In this document: in pieces, positions 7,001 through 8,101 of the stretch | How the letters are laid out: every line of letters begins with the position of its first letter | How positions within the stretch are numbered: the first letter of the stretch is position 1 | NCBI GenBank assembly: GCA_003669575.1 | Contig: QWOR01000135.1 | Span: forward strand, 1-8,101 | Source of the DNA: Planctomycetota bacterium | Lineage (GTDB): Bacteria > Planctomycetota > Planctomycetia > Planctomycetales > Planctomycetaceae | Direction of reading: 5' to 3' | Length of the DNA stretch: 8,101 bases | Program-made: the position numbers and the translations under genes | Notes under the pieces: model-generated | What the model saw: only the letters and a program-made list of their open reading frames with translations | Databases searched by the model: none | What the model was told of the DNA's origin: nothing

Positions 7001-7715
7001 GCAGCGAGTGCAAATGACCAAGCCCGATCCCCGGATCGCGGAACTGGAACTCGACGCACGCTACAACCTGGGCGTCTGTCAGTTGGCGTATGCTCGGAAG
7101 CAACCGACCCCCACTGAACGCACCAAAGCGATCTCTCTGGCCAGATCGGGGATCGAAACCTTTGCCCGTCTGTCGAAGTTCCTGCCCCCCGAACAGTTTG
7201 AGCGGTTCAACTCGCTGTACCGAGAGATCCAGACGGAAGCTGGCGTTGTTCCCGTTGACCTGATTGTCGGGACCGGAAAGGGGACAACCCTCCCCAAGGC
7301 AAAACCCGTCGACCCCGGAGCCGTACCTGTTCCCCAAGCTGCGAACAACCCAATCGCTGCATCCACAGATTTGACCGTGCCACCGCAGCCACCTGTATCA
7401 GAGACAAACTATCTCACGATCGCGCTGATGAGTCTGGTGGGCATTGCAGCTGTGGCTGGGATTCTGTTGATGACACGGCGAAAACCACGCGGCCGATATG
7501 CCTCGAAGCGAACAACGTCGCACGCTGTACCTGCTCCGGGATATCAACCCGATCTCAATTTGGAGGCGTTAGAAACTCCTCCACGTCGCCCTGCGGCCAC
7601 AGCTCCGAAAGCTCCCGCGAAGCCAACAGCTCCGCCATCGCCTCCGACTCAGCCGCCACCACAGAAGCCCAAGCCCACACGGCTACCGAATCGTCCGAAG
7701 GCTGATGAATCTTAA
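4062..7715 (+). CDS. Large exported TPR-like helical-repeat protein with C-terminal membrane anchor
   Basis: From TTG 4062 the product has 1217 residues; in-frame ATG codons at 4095, 4116 and 4209 are alternatives. A hydrophobic stretch at residues 50-66 (SVISFCTLSLVTFAA) looks like a Sec signal, cut near Ala65/Ala66, so the early starts imply an unusually long, Arg- and Cys-containing leader of about 48 residues. The body, residues 70 to about 1060, is almost all amphipathic helix with degenerate TPR-like pairs, for example at 70-92 (GLRDRGFYDITLVYLDK), 293-317, 511-536 and 600-632. A heptad duplication, ARRLLNE-ARRLFEQ, is encoded by 11-base direct repeats at 4626 and 4647. One membrane helix follows at 1117-1137, then RRK and an 80-residue Pro/Lys/Ala-rich tail. 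The positive charges after the helix predict a periplasmic solenoid and a cytoplasmic tail. It is probably a scaffold for envelope protein assembly; partners and specific role are unknown. Its own promoter is likely near 4000, and a second exported TPR-type gene follows after about 90 bases. Confidence 0.8.
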   Translation: MIPANSLETNDMRTGDSGMIDHCHRGDSRQRSAWPHGLPRPLCRYCWRVMVSVISFCTLSLVTFAAEPILPFIEGLRDRGFYDITLVYLDKLEQRSDLPTEIKERIPYERAQTLLASVRELSSVDAQRQQLDAAEAAFEQFAKASPGNPLAATANTWRGRILFEKARVEIFECDDPANQTKRKDYQAKARRLLNEARRLFEQAAAQNKKALDEFPAFIPEAEEEKHAARTKVENTYIEVVFEMGRCTYWEARTYDKGSKDAKSALQKASAEFTDMYERTRNNAGGKFARLWQGKCFEELDQITQALGVYEDLLTLTPDTAVKATLYDLSLRFKLICLNHEQKKDYPLVVTLAEEWLGLYRDRARTEAGYGIEWELCRALEKLGTDSSKSESERSQALNKALTHARSLSRTSGEFKAPSQALVQRLLRSLNRSSDEPTDFESAYGMATKLAEDIEQLRQQIVAAQQDGQLAEAKSKQATLISSAGQMAKLCDYALRKAKPTTESADLHRASVLLAYGYLLEEKYLEAAAVGEFTMRNFAEKSPDNAKNGGLLAMSAFNNAYKKAEKGNREFEARKLIEIATRMDKQFPDSDQANEARIAAAVVFWDERKLDSAAQWWDKVPAGTAHYAGAQLSAGQAYWGQYTTSLNLPEEKRPTKEQFTAWREQAVKHLEAGIAERMQTTPEDSAAPDDLVRGKITLAQIRNLDGVYHTEGTKTGAIELLTKGPHSVVDAIAVPAGTDRPQTPGNPKSRAIASFAYQQLLKAQIGAKDLDAAREARIQLENVAGSEDAEALTQVFVEFGQELEKELAQLKAAGNEDRAEEVRDGFETFLDDLFKREDGQSFSSLFWIAETFTSLAESTSEDRDRAQSLFASAGEAYQKIVEKAKADPAFAQPDQLLYSQMRLVNCKQLQGAFVEGERLLHELLKDKKAAESPNAQFTAASLYQAWGASSEPDAWKKYQIAVQGSKTPVVIWGWAYTAQRLQRVQMTKPDPRIAELELDARYNLGVCQLAYARKQPTPTERTKAISLARSGIETFARLSKFLPPEQFERFNSLYREIQTEAGVVPVDLIVGTGKGTTLPKAKPVDPGAVPVPQAANNPIAASTDLTVPPQPPVSETNYLTIALMSLVGIAAVAGILLMTRRKPRGRYASKRTTSHAVPAPGYQPDLNLEALETPPRRPAATAPKAPAKPTAPPSPPTQPPPQKPKPTRLPNRPKADES

Positions 7716-7804
7716 TTCACGCAGCCCGGCATGACAGAGCACTTCGCCCAAATACCGCGGCACTGACCACACTCAACATGACGATTCCTTTCGCGAGTTT
7801 CCCC

Positions 7805-8101
7805 ATGACACGAACATGGTTGACCACCGCAGCTGTGGCACTGATGCTCTGGCCAGCCACGGCGTTCTCGATCGATACCGTCACCCGTCGTGGCGCTGAG
7901 CGTCCCGTCGGGGGGACCGTGAAATCGATGACCAAGACGGAAGTCGTTGTCTTTCAGAAGGTGGGCAACAAGGAGGAGACGATCCCGGCCAATGAGATCG
8001 TTCTCGTCGACTGGGATGCCGAGCCGGCCGAGTTCGGGCTGGGGCGGGGGCATGTCGACGCCGGGAACTACACCCAGGCCATGGAGCAGTTGGCGCTGGC
8101 C
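7805..8101 (+). CDS. Exported protein with small beta-rich domain and TPR start, 3' end outside window
   Basis: An open frame with no stop runs from ATG 7805 to the last base, giving 99 residues. An in-frame ATG at 7778 would add nine residues; 7805 is preferred because MTRTWLTTAAVALMLWPATA forms a compact signal peptide, with ATA before a cut after Ala20. Residues 25-72 read as short beta strands (GGTVKSMTKTEVVVFQK, then ETIPANEIVLVDWDAEP), a layout I recall at the front of planctomycete TPR proteins. Residues 75-99 (GRGHVDAGNYTQAMEQLALA) have the Gly/Ala/Tyr pattern of a first TPR helix pair. The protein is likely periplasmic or in another envelope compartment. It follows the large TPR gene in the same direction, so the two probably belong to one envelope module. 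The length and C-terminal domains cannot be seen, and the role is unknown. Confidence 0.7.
   Translation, partial: MTRTWLTTAAVALMLWPATAFSIDTVTRRGAERPVGGTVKSMTKTEVVVFQKVGNKEETIPANEIVLVDWDAEPAEFGLGRGHVDAGNYTQAMEQLALA

Noticed and set aside
7712..8053. A 113-codon open frame on the - strand near the window end
   Set aside because: It overlaps the + strand frame with a clear signal peptide and TPR start, and its Cys/His-rich translation shows no ordered metal-binding spacing.

Overview
The window looks like a chromosomal stretch of a free-living planctomycete. This rests on protein types, not on a marker gene: a PQQ-type beta-propeller protein, a GATase1-like protein of the PF07090 kind, an NTP/NDP-exchanger-like transporter, and two exported TPR-type proteins, all carried in moderately GC-rich DNA with wide gaps between genes. 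No rRNA, tRNA, mobile element, CRISPR array or defence gene was seen. All recognised genes lie on the + strand, and the genus cannot be fixed.

Layout. Positions 1-954 hold the 3' part of a beta-propeller protein whose start lies outside the window. Positions 1055-1594 hold a UbiC-like chorismate pyruvate-lyase-fold protein that keeps the three ligand/catalytic residues known from E. coli UbiC. Positions 1697-2449 hold a GATase1-like protein with no visible nucleophile cysteine. A 24-codon ORF at 2446-2520 bridges this gene to the next through stop/start overlaps at both ends. Positions 2517-3845 hold a membrane transporter of the ATP/ADP-antiporter-like (Npt1/Npt2) family. The gap at 3846-4061 carries CACAGAT/ATCTGTG repeats, which begin inside the transporter's last codons, followed by a sigma-70-like promoter. 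Positions 4062-7715 hold a very large exported helical-repeat protein anchored by one C-terminal membrane helix with a proline-rich cytoplasmic tail. From 7805 to the window end is the start of a second exported protein with a small beta-rich domain and the beginning of a TPR helix.

How the genes may work together. The GATase-like gene, the bridging ORF and the transporter are spaced as a translationally coupled unit. The two TPR proteins probably form a separate envelope module driven by the promoter near 4000. Gaps of about 100 bases separate the propeller gene, the UbiC-like gene and the GATase-like gene, so operon membership there is open. I did not find a clear novel system. The best leads are the bridging ORF, the UbiC-like enzyme in a lineage generally thought to use menaquinone, and the membrane-anchored TPR protein with its exported neighbour.
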